Positions 1 through 6,892 of a stretch of 64,000 bases of DNA are shown here, one piece after another. The translations under genes were made by a program, and so were the position numbers. Each line of letters begins with the position of its first letter. Position 1 is the first letter of the stretch. This stretch comes from Micromonospora gifhornensis (lineage in GTDB: Bacteria > Actinomycetota > Actinomycetes > Mycobacteriales > Micromonosporaceae), in contig NZ_BOPA01000017.1 of the NCBI RefSeq assembly GCF_016863515.1, positions 124,001-188,000 on the forward strand. The letters are read 5' to 3'. Under the pieces are notes generated by a model. The model searched no databases, was not told where the DNA came from, and worked only from the letters and a program-made list of their open reading frames with translations.

Positions 1-1252
1 TGCGCAGTTCCAGTCGCTGCGGCGCCTCGTTGCCGTTGACGGTGAAGACCAGCGGCAGCACCAGCCGGCTACCCGCCGCCATCGGCTCGGCGAAGACGTC
101 CCGCCCCTGGTTGGCCCGCCGGGTGGCCTGCTCGTCGGTGGTCACCCAGTTGCCGTTCGCCAGGTACGCCCGTTGCAGCTTGCCGTGCCAGCTGTGGTGC
201 TCCGGGGCCAGGTTCCGGACCCCGACCGTGGCCTGGCACTGCCGGGCACCCTGACCCGGATCGCAGGTCATCCGGTAGACGGTGAACTCGAACGCGTCCT
301 CGCGCAGCGGCACGCCCAGCCCACCGCTGACCCCGCTGCCCTTCCACGCCCCGTTTGTCGGCTGGCTGTCGGTGTCGATCGCGGCGACCCGCCGGGTGGC
401 GGTCCACGCGGCGGTGCCGAGCGTGGCCGCCAGCACCGTCGCGGCCACCGGCACGATCAACCAGACCGGCGGGGTACGCCGACGTGTGGTGGGTCGGGGC
501 GCGGCCGGTCGGGGATAGATCCGCCCCGGCCCGTCCGAGGCCAGCGCGGCCGCGACCGGGGGCCGCCGACGTCGCCAGGTGACGAACCCCACCACGGCGA
601 GGGCCAGCAGGACGGCCGCGCCGGCCAGCAGCGCGGGGACCTGACCGCGCCACCCCGAGTTCTGCGTCGAGGGGGCCGCCGCGGCAGCGCCCGGGGCCGT
701 CCAGGTGGCGGTCGCACAGTCGTACGGCTGACGACCGTCGACGGCGAAGGCGCACGCCGGGGCGGTCACCGGTTGCCGGGCCGCCGCTCCGGTAAGCGTG
801 GTGTCCAGCGTGGTGGTGCTGCGCGGCGGCAGCTTCACCCGCCAGGTCACCTCCGTCGCTGCCGACCCGCCGGGGCGTACCTCCCGACCGCCGTCGCTGA
901 TCGCGGTCGCCGACACCCCCTGGGGTAATTCCTGGCGCACTGTGGTGTCCACCGGGGCGTTGCCGGCGTTGCGCACCTCGATCCGGTAGCCGGGTTGCGG
1001 GGTGCTCGCCGGTGCGACCATCACGCTGACCTTCGGCTTCGGCGCCGGCGAGGCGACCCTCGTCGGAGTCGGTACGGCCGGCGGCGCCGAGGGCATCGTG
1101 GGTTCCGCCGTCGCCGCTGCCGGGTGCGGACGCCCGGCCGCCGCGGCGTCCGCGGTGGTGAGCGCCGGCAACGCCGGTACGGCGGCGGTGAGAAACCCCA
1201 CGCAGTGCACGATCGCCGCGAGGGCCCTTTGGTGTCGTGTCGATGCAGGCAT
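1..1252 (-). CDS. Exported or membrane protein with two predicted TM segments (3' end outside window)
   Basis: The reading frame is open from a start at 1252 to the window edge, so the C-terminus is missing (417 residues visible). A GGAGG ribosome binding site lies 9 nt upstream. The N-terminus has a hydrophobic stretch like a signal peptide, followed by an Ala/Pro-rich segment. A beta-rich region (about residues 75-150) resembles the DUF11/CARDB-type extracellular modules that contain motifs such as NAGNAPVDTTV. Two hydrophobic helices follow at about 202-225 and 264-282, with an Arg-rich stretch after the first. The last visible part looks like another beta-sandwich domain. I do not recognise a family with confidence; a cell-surface role is inferred only from topology. 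Confidence 0.75.
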   Translation of the reverse strand, partial: MPASTRHQRALAAIVHCVGFLTAAVPALPALTTADAAAAGRPHPAAATAEPTMPSAPPAVPTPTRVASPAPKPKVSVMVAPASTPQPGYRIEVRNAGNAPVDTTVRQELPQGVSATAISDGGREVRPGGSAATEVTWRVKLPPRSTTTLDTTLTGAAARQPVTAPACAFAVDGRQPYDCATATWTAPGAAAAAPSTQNSGWRGQVPALLAGAAVLLALAVVGFVTWRRRRPPVAAALASDGPGRIYPRPAAPRPTTRRRTPPVWLIVPVAATVLAATLGTAAWTATRRVAAIDTDSQPTNGAWKGSGVSGGLGVPLREDAFEFTVYRMTCDPGQGARQCQATVGVRNLAPEHHSWHGKLQRAYLANGNWVTTDEQATRRANQGRDVFAEPMAAGSRLVLPLVFTVNGNEAPQRLELR

Positions 1253-1374
1253 ACGAACGAACCTCCGCCGCCGACGCTAGGTGGGCGACGTCGTCGGGCG
1301 GGTACGAAGCGGTGAATCCGGCACCGAGGGTGACTGTCGGGGGTAAGCTGCCGCAGCTGGTCCGGGGGCGGGGC

Positions 1375-1380
1375 TAGATT
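1375..1380 (+). promoter_or_regulatory. Putative -10 box for a leaderless FAH mRNA
   Basis: TAGATT lies 6 nt before the GTG start at 1387, and no Shine-Dalgarno sequence is present. This spacing would put the transcription start at or next to the start codon. Inferred from spacing only. Confidence 0.5.
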
Positions 1381-1386
1381 GGCGGG

Positions 1387-2190
1387 GTGCGTATCGCTCG
1401 TTTCGCTCATGCCAAGGGAATGTCGTTCGGGGTCGTCGAGGGAGAGCCGGAGGCGGGTCCGGAAGGGCTCACCATCGCCGAGATCTCCGGGCACCCGTTC
1501 GGCCAGATAACGTTCAGCGGCGCCCGGTGGGCGCTGTCCGACGTCCGCCTGCTCTCACCGATCCTGCCCAGCAAGGTGGTCTGCGTCGGCCGCAACTACG
1601 CCGAGCACGCCGCCGAGCACGGCAGCGAGGTGCCGAGTGAGCCGCTGCTGTTCCTCAAACCCTCCACCTCAGTCATCGGTCCCCGCGACGCGATCCGGCT
1701 GCCCGAGTTCAGCAAGCAGGTCGAGCACGAGGCGGAGCTGGCCGTGGTGATCGGCGCTCCCGGCGCCCGCCGCGCCGATCGGGCCGCAGCCCAGCGGGCC
1801 ATCTTCGGTTACACCTGCGCCAACGACGTCACCGCCCGGGATCTGCAACGCTCCGACAGCCAGTGGACCCGCGCCAAGGGATTCGACTCGTTCTGCCCGA
1901 TCGGGCCCTGGATCAGCACCGGCCTCGACGTGAGCGACCTGGAGATCCGGTGTGAGGTGGGACCCGACCCGGAGGAGATGGAGGTCCGTCAGCTGGGCCG
2001 TACCCGGGACATGGTCTTCGACGTGCCCGCTCTGGTGTCGTACATCTCGCACGTGATGACCCTGCTGCCGGGCGACGTCGTGCTGACCGGCACCCCGGCG
2101 GGGGTTAGCCCGCTCGTGGACGGGGATACGGTGACCGTCCGGATCGAGGGGATCGGCGACCTGACCAATCCGGTGGTATCCGCGACCTGA
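1387..2190 (+). CDS. Fumarylacetoacetate hydrolase (FAH) family protein
   Basis: 267 residues, a usual length for the short FAH family (2-hydroxyhepta-2,4-diene-1,7-dioate isomerase, acylpyruvase and oxaloacetate-tautomerase types). Family motifs are clear: VCVGRNYAEHA near residue 65, the metal-binding EAELAVVIG around 119-127, CANDVTARDLQ, and KGFDSFCPIGPW. The C-terminal GDVVLTGTPAGVSPL is also diagnostic. Members bind Mg or Mn through conserved acidic residues and act on beta-keto acid type substrates in the cytoplasm; the substrate here cannot be told from sequence. The GTG start is chosen because translation similarity starts there and a -10 box lies 6 nt upstream. The gene stands alone ahead of a tRNA cluster, as the orthologue does in mycobacteria. 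Confidence 0.93.
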   Translation: MRIARFAHAKGMSFGVVEGEPEAGPEGLTIAEISGHPFGQITFSGARWALSDVRLLSPILPSKVVCVGRNYAEHAAEHGSEVPSEPLLFLKPSTSVIGPRDAIRLPEFSKQVEHEAELAVVIGAPGARRADRAAAQRAIFGYTCANDVTARDLQRSDSQWTRAKGFDSFCPIGPWISTGLDVSDLEIRCEVGPDPEEMEVRQLGRTRDMVFDVPALVSYISHVMTLLPGDVVLTGTPAGVSPLVDGDTVTVRIEGIGDLTNPVVSAT

Positions 2191-2233
2191 CCGGGGCGTT
2201 TCAGCAGGTCAGATGCGGTTTGGGGAAGTCGAT

Positions 2234-2262
2234 TTGGCCTCCCGGTGCCGGGAGGGTAAGGT
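2234..2262 (+). promoter_or_regulatory. Putative promoter of the tRNA-Gln gene
   Basis: A -35-like TTGGCC at 2234-2239 and a -10-like TAAGGT at 2257-2262 are separated by 17 bp and lie 26 bp upstream of the tRNA. The spacer carries a small inverted repeat (CTCCCGG/CCGGGAG). Confidence 0.55.
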
Positions 2263-2288
2263 TTGATCCCGGCGCCGCAAGGGGCCGA

Positions 2289-2360
2289 TGGGGTATGGGG
2301 TAATTGGCAGCCCAACTGATTCTGGTTCAGTTAGTCTAGGTTCGAGTCCTGGTACCCCAG
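2289..2360 (+). tRNA. tRNA-Gln (anticodon CTG)
   Basis: The 72-nt gene folds as a cloverleaf. The acceptor arm pairs TGGGGTA with TACCCCA with discriminator G. The anticodon stem ACTGA/TCAGT encloses TTCTGGT with anticodon CTG, and the T-loop is TTCGAGT. CCA is not encoded. It reads CAG codons. Confidence 0.96.
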
Positions 2361-2461
2361 CGCAGCCGAGGTTCGTGAGAACCGAGGACGCTGGATTCTG
2401 GTAGGAATCCGGCCGAAGATCCGCAAGGGATTCGGCCGGAAGGTCTGGTAGAGTTCGGCGG

Positions 2462-2480
2462 CACCACCGCTAAGGTGGTG
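2462..2480 (+). other. Leader hairpin 5' of tRNA-Glu copy 1
   Basis: CACCACC pairs with GGTGGTG around a GCTAA loop and ends 13 nt before the tRNA. A hairpin of the same size and place precedes the second tRNA-Glu, although its stem sequence differs. Confidence 0.45.
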
Positions 2481-2493
2481 TCGCATTTGTTCT

Positions 2494-2566
2494 GGCCCCG
2501 TCGTCTAGCGGCCCAGGACGCCGCCCTCTCAAGGCGGTAGCGCCGGTTCGAATCCGGTCGGGGCTA
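2494..2566 (+). tRNA. tRNA-Glu (anticodon CTC), copy 1
   Basis: The 73-nt gene has an acceptor arm of GGCCCCG paired with CGGGGCT (G1-U72 wobble) and discriminator A. The anticodon stem CCGCC/GGCGG encloses CTCTCAA with anticodon CTC, and the T-loop is TTCGAAT. CCA is not encoded. The sequence is identical to the gene at 2848-2920. Confidence 0.96.
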
Positions 2567-2578
2567 CAGGTAACAGTC

Positions 2579-2606
2579 ACGGCTCGTCCCACTCGGGACG
2601 AGCCGT
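2579..2606 (+). terminator. Intrinsic terminator of tRNA-Glu copy 1
   Basis: A perfect 12-bp stem (ACGGCTCGTCCC / GGGACGAGCCGT) with an ACTC loop is followed by TTTCGCTTT and lies 12 nt past the tRNA. Confidence 0.85.
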
Positions 2607-2813
2607 TTCGCTTTCCGGCCCCCCCAATGCTCCCTGCCCCGACTGGCCAGGTTCCTCGCGTTCCGTTCCCCGGCTGGCCAGGTCCCTCGCCGGATGGGCA
2701 CGGATGCAGAAAGACCAGCTCAGGCAGACCCTCCGGTACCGCTCACGGCCGGCACGCCGATCCCACCCCACCCCGATGATCCAGCGCGCGGAAACGCCGC
2801 TAGACTACTGCCG

Positions 2814-2833
2814 CACCGCCGGAGACGGCGGTG
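2814..2833 (+). other. Leader hairpin 5' of tRNA-Glu copy 2
   Basis: CACCGCC pairs with GGCGGTG around a 6-nt loop and ends 14 nt before the tRNA, mirroring the first copy. A possible -10 box (TAGACT, 2801-2806) lies just upstream. Confidence 0.45.
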
Positions 2834-2847
2834 AACCAGGAAGTTCT

Positions 2848-2920
2848 GGCCCCGTCGTCTAGCGGCCCAGGACGCCGCCCTCTCAAGGCGGTAGCGCCGG
2901 TTCGAATCCGGTCGGGGCTA
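2848..2920 (+). tRNA. tRNA-Glu (anticodon CTC), copy 2
   Basis: Identical over 73 nt to the tRNA-Glu at 2494-2566, including the TTCT just before it and the CAGGTA just after it. The spacer between the two units is not conserved, so they are two separate transcription units that arose by duplication. Confidence 0.96.
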
Positions 2921-2933
2921 CAGGTAGTAGGTC

Positions 2934-2963
2934 ACGGCTCGTCCCCACCTCGGGACGAGCCGT
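2934..2963 (+). terminator. Intrinsic terminator of tRNA-Glu copy 2
   Basis: It has the same 12-bp stem as the terminator of copy 1, with a slightly longer loop (CACCTC), followed by TTTCGCTT. Confidence 0.85.
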
Positions 2964-3017
2964 TTCGCTTCCCCCACCCCACCCCTGCCCACCGCGGACG
3001 CCCCCTCCTCCGGCTGA

Positions 3018-3077
3018 GTTGATCAAGAGGTTTGCGTCTCGAATCGGCTGTTCGTAGACGCAAACCTCTTGATCAAC
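3018..3077. repeat. Long intergenic palindrome (22-bp arms, 16-nt loop)
   Basis: The left arm 3018-3039 begins GTTGATCAAGAGGTTTGCG and is perfectly complementary to the right arm 3056-3077. It sits between the second tRNA-Glu unit and the convergent 3' end of the iclR gene. C-rich sequence lies on the left and G-rich sequence on the right, so the fold could be extended. It may act as a bidirectional terminator or be a REP-like mobile palindrome. Confidence 0.85.
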
Positions 3078-3121
3078 CGGGGTCTGGGTGGGTGGGAGGG
3101 GAGGGGAGGGGTGAGGTCGGG

Positions 3122-3820
3122 TTAGAGGCCGGAGAGGCGTTGGCCGGCTCGGACGACGGCCATGGCGTGGCGTTCGCCGGGGCGACGGCCGAGGCGTTCG
3201 ATGGGGCCGGAGATGCTGATGGCGGCGATCACCCGGCCGGTACGGTCGCGGATCGGGGCTGAGACACTGGCCACACCCGGCTCGCGTTCGGCGACGCTCT
3301 GCGCCCAGCCTCGGCGGCGTACCTCGGCCAGGGTGCGGCCGGTGAACTTGGACCGGGGCAGCAGCGGCATCACCGCCTCGGGTGGCTCCCAGGCGAGCAG
3401 GATCTGGGCCGCCGATCCGGCGGTCATCGGCAGCACCGAGCCGACCGGGACGGTGTCCCGTAGGCCGCTGGCCCGCTCGGCGGCGGCCACACAGATCCGT
3501 TCGTCCGCTCTGCGAAGGTAGAGCTGGGCGCTTTCGCCGGTGGCGTCCCGCAATGCGGCAAGCAGCGGCTCGGCCGCGGTCAGCAGCACGTCCGGCGCGG
3601 CGTTGGCCAGCTCACCCAGGCGTGGGCCGGGGCGCCACCGCCCCTGGGTGTCCCGGACCAGCATCCGATGGATCTCCAGCGCCTGGGCCAGCCGATGTGC
3701 GGTGGCTCGGGGCAGCTTGGTGCGTTCAACGAGTTCGGCCAGGCTGGCGCCGTCGACACAGGCGGCCAGGATGACCACCGCCTTGTCGAGAACGCCGACA
3801 CCGCTCATACTGTGTCCCAC
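3122..3820 (-). CDS. ndgR: IclR-family regulator of leucine biosynthesis (NdgR/LtbR type)
   Basis: 232 residues, matching the family. The N-terminal winged helix (about 1-65) has a recognition region around TKLPRATAHRLAQALE. The C-terminal effector-binding domain contains GSVLPMTAGSAAQILLAW, EREPGVASVSAPIRDRTGRVIAAISISGP and a terminal GQRLSGL. It is divergent from leuC with only 37 bp between starts. That is the arrangement of NdgR (Streptomyces) and LtbR (Corynebacterium), which control leuCD and other amino-acid genes. The start used is GTG at 3820, with a GGGAGG about 13 nt upstream; an ATG at 3808 is an alternative. The leucine role is inferred from family and position. Confidence 0.9.
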   Translation of the reverse strand: MGHSMSGVGVLDKAVVILAACVDGASLAELVERTKLPRATAHRLAQALEIHRMLVRDTQGRWRPGPRLGELANAAPDVLLTAAEPLLAALRDATGESAQLYLRRADERICVAAAERASGLRDTVPVGSVLPMTAGSAAQILLAWEPPEAVMPLLPRSKFTGRTLAEVRRRGWAQSVAEREPGVASVSAPIRDRTGRVIAAISISGPIERLGRRPGERHAMAVVRAGQRLSGL

Positions 3821-3826
3821 AAGCCG

Positions 3827-3846
3827 AAATTTACCTCCCAGAATTT
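3827..3846. promoter_or_regulatory. Possible IclR operator between ndgR and leuC
   Basis: AAATT and AATTT half-sites 10 bp apart form an imperfect palindrome inside the 37-bp divergent region. The site also covers the ndgR ribosome binding site. It is an AT-rich island in GC-rich DNA, the kind of site bound by IclR dimers. No binding data are available. Confidence 0.4.
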
Positions 3847-3857
3847 AGGATGTCCAG

Positions 3858-5303
3858 ATGGTGGGAGCCACTACTCAGCCGAGAACCTTGGCCGAGAAGG
3901 TCTGGGACGCGCATGTCGTCCGGTCTGTCGCGGGAGAGCCCGATCTGCTCTTCATCGACCTGCACCTGCTGCACGAGGTGACCAGCCCGCAGGCGTTCGA
4001 CGGGCTGCGGCTCGCCGGGCGCCCGGTGCGCCGTACCGACCTCACCCTCGCGACCGAGGACCACAACACCCCGACCGGGTACGCCGATCCCTCGTTCCAG
4101 CAGCGCCGTGGTGACCTGCTCACCATCGCCGACCCCACCTCACGTACCCAGATCGAGACGCTGCGCCGCAACTGCGCGGAGTTCGGCGTGAAGCTGCACC
4201 CCCTGGGCGACGAGAACCAGGGCATCGTGCACGTCATCGGCCCGCAGCTCGGGCTCACCCAGCCCGGCATGACAATCGTCTGTGGCGACTCGCACACCGC
4301 CACCCACGGTGCCTTCGGGGCCCTGGCCTTCGGCATCGGCACCAGTGAGGTCGAGCACGTGCTGGCCACCCAGACGCTGCCACAGGCCCGGCCGAAGACC
4401 ATGGCGGTCACCGTCAACGGTCAGCTCAACCCCGGCGTCACCGCCAAGGACCTGGTCCTCGCGCTGATCGCCAAGGTCGGCACCGGTGGCGGTCGCGGGC
4501 ACATCGTCGAGTACCGCGGTGAGGCCATCCGGGCGCTGTCCATGGAAGGCCGGATGACCATCGCCAACATGTCGATCGAGTGGGGTGCCAAGGCCGGCAT
4601 GATCGCGCCGGACGAGACCACCTTCGCGTACCTGAAGGGGCGGCCGAACGCCCCCACCGGCGCCGACTGGGACGCGGCGCTCGCCTACTGGCGGACCCTG
4701 CCCACCGACGAGGGGGCGACCTTCGACGCCGAGGTGATCCTGGACGCGTCGGAGATCACGCCGTTCGTGACCTGGGGCACCAACCCGGGTCAGGGCGTTC
4801 CGCTGGGCGCGACCGTGCCGGACCCGGAGGACTTCACCACGGACGCGGAACGGGCCGCTGCCCGTCGTGCCCTGGAGTACATGGACCTGCGACCGGGCAC
4901 CCCGCTGCGGGACCTCGCGGTCGACGTGGTCTTCGTCGGCTCCTGCACCAACGGCCGGCTGGAGGACCTGCGGGCCGCCGCGGACGTGCTGCGCGGCCAC
5001 CGGGTCGCCGAGGGCGTACGCATGATGGTGGTGCCCGGCTCCGCCGCCGTGCGGGAGGCCGCCGAGGCCGAAGGGCTGGACAAGGTCTTCACCGACGCGG
5101 GTGCCGAGTGGCGTTTCGCCGGCTGCTCGATGTGCCTGGGCATGAACCCGGACACGCTCTCCCCGGGGCAGCGCTCCGCCTCGACCTCCAACCGGAACTT
5201 CGAGGGTCGCCAGGGTCGGGGTGGGCGTACCCACCTGGTCAGTCCGCCGGTCGCCGCCGCGACCGCAGTTGCCGGCCGCCTGGCTGCTCCCGCCGATCTG
5301 TAG
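3858..5303 (+). CDS. leuC: 3-isopropylmalate dehydratase large subunit LeuC
   Basis: 481 residues, full length for bacterial LeuC. With LeuD it isomerises 2-isopropylmalate to 3-isopropylmalate in leucine synthesis. The aconitase-type [4Fe-4S] ligands are present: Cys363 in VGSCTNGR and Cys423/Cys426 in CSMCLGMN. Other family motifs include DLHLLHEV near residue 35, ATEDHNTPT, and [13 protein letters not shown]. The C-terminal [12 protein letters not shown] is the usual substrate-site loop. It is followed 15 nt later by leuD as an operon, and likely controlled by the divergent IclR regulator. Confidence 0.98.
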   Translation: MVGATTQPRTLAEKVWDAHVVRSVAGEPDLLFIDLHLLHEVTSPQAFDGLRLAGRPVRRTDLTLATEDHNTPTGYADPSFQQRRGDLLTIADPTSRTQIETLRRNCAEFGVKLHPLGDENQGIVHVIGPQLGLTQPGMTIVCGDSHTATHGAFGALAFGIGTSEVEHVLATQTLPQARPKTMAVTVNGQLNPGVTAKDLVLALIAKVGTGGGRGHIVEYRGEAIRALSMEGRMTIANMSIEWGAKAGMIAPDETTFAYLKGRPNAPTGADWDAALAYWRTLPTDEGATFDAEVILDASEITPFVTWGTNPGQGVPLGATVPDPEDFTTDAERAAARRALEYMDLRPGTPLRDLAVDVVFVGSCTNGRLEDLRAAADVLRGHRVAEGVRMMVVPGSAAVREAAEAEGLDKVFTDAGAEWRFAGCSMCLGMNPDTLSPGQRSASTSNRNFEGRQGRGGRTHLVSPPVAAATAVAGRLAAPADL

Positions 5304-5318
5304 AAGGGCTTGCGACAG

Positions 5319-5906
5319 ATGGAGAAGTTCACCGTGCACACCGGCACCGCGGTGCCGCTGCGTCGTTCCGACGTGGACACGGATCAGATCATCCCGGCCG
5401 TCTACCTGAAGCGGGTGACCCGTACCGGTTTCGCGGACGGGTTGTTCAGCGCGTGGCGCGAGGACCCGGGATTCGTGCTCAACGATCAATCTTATTCCGG
5501 AGCATCGATTCTCGTCGCCGGTCCGGAGTTCGGCACCGGATCCTCGCGCGAGCACGCGGTCTGGGCGCTGCGCGACTACGGGTTCCGAGTCGTGATCGCA
5601 CCCGGCTTCGGTGACATCTTCCGCGGCAACGCTCTTAAGGAAGGGTTGCTTCCGGTAGAGCTGGAATTGAAAGCCGTCGAGGAGATCTGGGGTCTGGTCG
5701 AGGCCGACCCTGGCACCGCGATCACCGTGGATCTGGCCACCCGCCAGGTCCAGGCCGGTGCCGCCACGTGGTCGTTCCCGCTCGACGATTTCAGCCGCTG
5801 GCGGCTGATGGAGGGCTTGGACGACATTGGACTCACCCTCCGGCACGAGGCCCAGATCAGTGCCTTCGAGACCACCCGGCCGTCCTTCCTGCCCCGGGTC
5901 GCATAG
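5319..5906 (+). CDS. leuD: 3-isopropylmalate dehydratase small subunit LeuD
   Basis: 195 residues. It is the swivel-domain partner of LeuC. Typical motifs are [16 protein letters not shown] near the N-terminus and [17 protein letters not shown] around residues 68-84, followed by [22 protein letters not shown]. The ATG at 5319 is chosen because AGAAGGG lies 10 nt upstream; the in-frame TTG at 5310 is too close to that site. It is co-transcribed with leuC and followed by a strong hairpin. Confidence 0.97.
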   Translation: MEKFTVHTGTAVPLRRSDVDTDQIIPAVYLKRVTRTGFADGLFSAWREDPGFVLNDQSYSGASILVAGPEFGTGSSREHAVWALRDYGFRVVIAPGFGDIFRGNALKEGLLPVELELKAVEEIWGLVEADPGTAITVDLATRQVQAGAATWSFPLDDFSRWRLMEGLDDIGLTLRHEAQISAFETTRPSFLPRVA

Positions 5907-5932
5907 CCCGTTCGCCGCGTTCCATCGCCGAT

Positions 5933-5965
5933 TTCGCCCCCACCGGTGCCACCGGTGGGGGCGAA
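5933..5965 (+). terminator. Hairpin terminator after leuCD
   Basis: A perfect 15-bp stem (TTCGCCCCCACCGGT with its complement) closes a 3-nt loop 27 nt after leuD. No U-tract follows directly, as is common for actinobacterial terminators. Confidence 0.75.
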
Positions 5966-6001
5966 TCCGTTACGACACAAGGGCTTTTTTCCACCGAATG
6001 T

Positions 6002-6030
6002 TTGTGTCCCGGCAGCACAGGGCATACCGT
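6002..6030 (+). promoter_or_regulatory. Putative hup promoter
   Basis: TTGTGT (6002-6007) and TACCGT (6025-6030) are separated by exactly 17 bp and lie 50 bp upstream of the hup start. Confidence 0.6.
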
Positions 6031-6079
6031 GCGCGCAGAATGGCTCGCGTCGAGTCAGTTGCACAATCAGGAGGAAGTC

Positions 6080-6766
6080 GTGAACAAGGCCGAGCTCATC
6101 GAGGCGCTCGCCGTTCGCCTGGGGGACCGGAAAACGGCGACGGCCGCGCTAGACGCGGTCCTCGCTGAGGTCCAGGCGGCGGTCACCAAGGGCGAGAAGG
6201 TGGCGATCACCGGATTCGGAGCGTTCGAGAAGCGCGTTCGGGGCGCTCGAACAGCGCGCAACCCGCGTACCGGCGAGGCGGTGAAGGTCAAGAAGACCTC
6301 CGTGCCGACCTTCCGCCCCGGCGCCGGGTTCAAGGAGATGGTGGCCAGCGGCAAGGTGCCGAAGGCCACGGCGGCGGCGAAGAAGGCTGCCGCAGCCACC
6401 GCCAAGACCACCGGTGCCAAGGCGACCGGCGCAAAGGCCGCCGGCGCGAAGGCGACCGGTGCCAAGGCGACCGGTGCCAAGGCGACCGGTGCGAAGGCGA
6501 CCACCGCGAAGAAGACCGCCGCCGCCACCAAGACCACGGCGGCCAAGAAGACCACCGCGACGAAGACGACCGCAGCGGCCAAGAAGACGACCGCGGCCAA
6601 GACCACGGCGGCCAAGACCACCGCGGCCAAGAAGACCACCACCAAGAAGGCCGCTCCGGCGAAGAAGACCGCCACCAAGAGCACCACGGCGGCCAGCAAG
6701 ACCACGGCGGCCAAGAAGGCTCCGGCGAAGAAGGCACCGGCCAAGAAGGCGGCAACCCGACGCTGA
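6080..6766 (+). CDS. hup: DNA-binding protein HU with histone-H1-like Lys/Ala tail
   Basis: 228 residues. An N-terminal HU/IHF domain (about 1-90) begins [18 protein letters not shown] and includes the DNA-binding arm with [25 protein letters not shown]. After it comes a low-complexity tail of about 135 residues built from KATGA units, then KKTTAAK/KKTAATK units, ending KKAATRR. This layout matches actinobacterial HupB/HupS, in which the tail binds and compacts DNA. The start is GTG at 6080 with an AGGAGGA site 5 nt upstream; the longer upstream frame has no ribosome site. The gene is monocistronic, between two hairpins. Confidence 0.96.
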   Translation: MNKAELIEALAVRLGDRKTATAALDAVLAEVQAAVTKGEKVAITGFGAFEKRVRGARTARNPRTGEAVKVKKTSVPTFRPGAGFKEMVASGKVPKATAAAKKAAAATAKTTGAKATGAKAAGAKATGAKATGAKATGAKATTAKKTAAATKTTAAKKTTATKTTAAAKKTTAAKTTAAKTTAAKKTTTKKAAPAKKTATKSTTAASKTTAAKKAPAKKAPAKKAATRR

Positions 6767-6781
6767 GCCGGTCGTACGACG

Positions 6782-6810
6782 AGGGCGCCCACCATGCCGG
6801 TGGGCGCCCT
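6782..6810 (+). terminator. Terminator after hup
   Basis: A 12-bp perfect stem (AGGGCGCCCACC / GGTGGGCGCCCT) with a 5-nt loop, 15 nt beyond the hup stop codon. Confidence 0.8.
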
Positions 6811-6892
6811 TCGCCGTGTCCGGGCCCGATCGCCTTGCAGGCGTTGACCGACGCGCCGTACGGCACCAGAATCGCCGCACACCCTCGGCGAA

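Noticed and set aside
2494..2920. The two tRNA-Glu copies as attL/attR of an integrated element
   Set aside because: The interval is only 0.4 kb and holds no integrase or other mobile gene; simple duplication explains it.
4140..5846. A 568-residue minus-strand frame across leuCD
   Set aside because: Antisense of leuC and leuD; no domain and GC-mirror composition.
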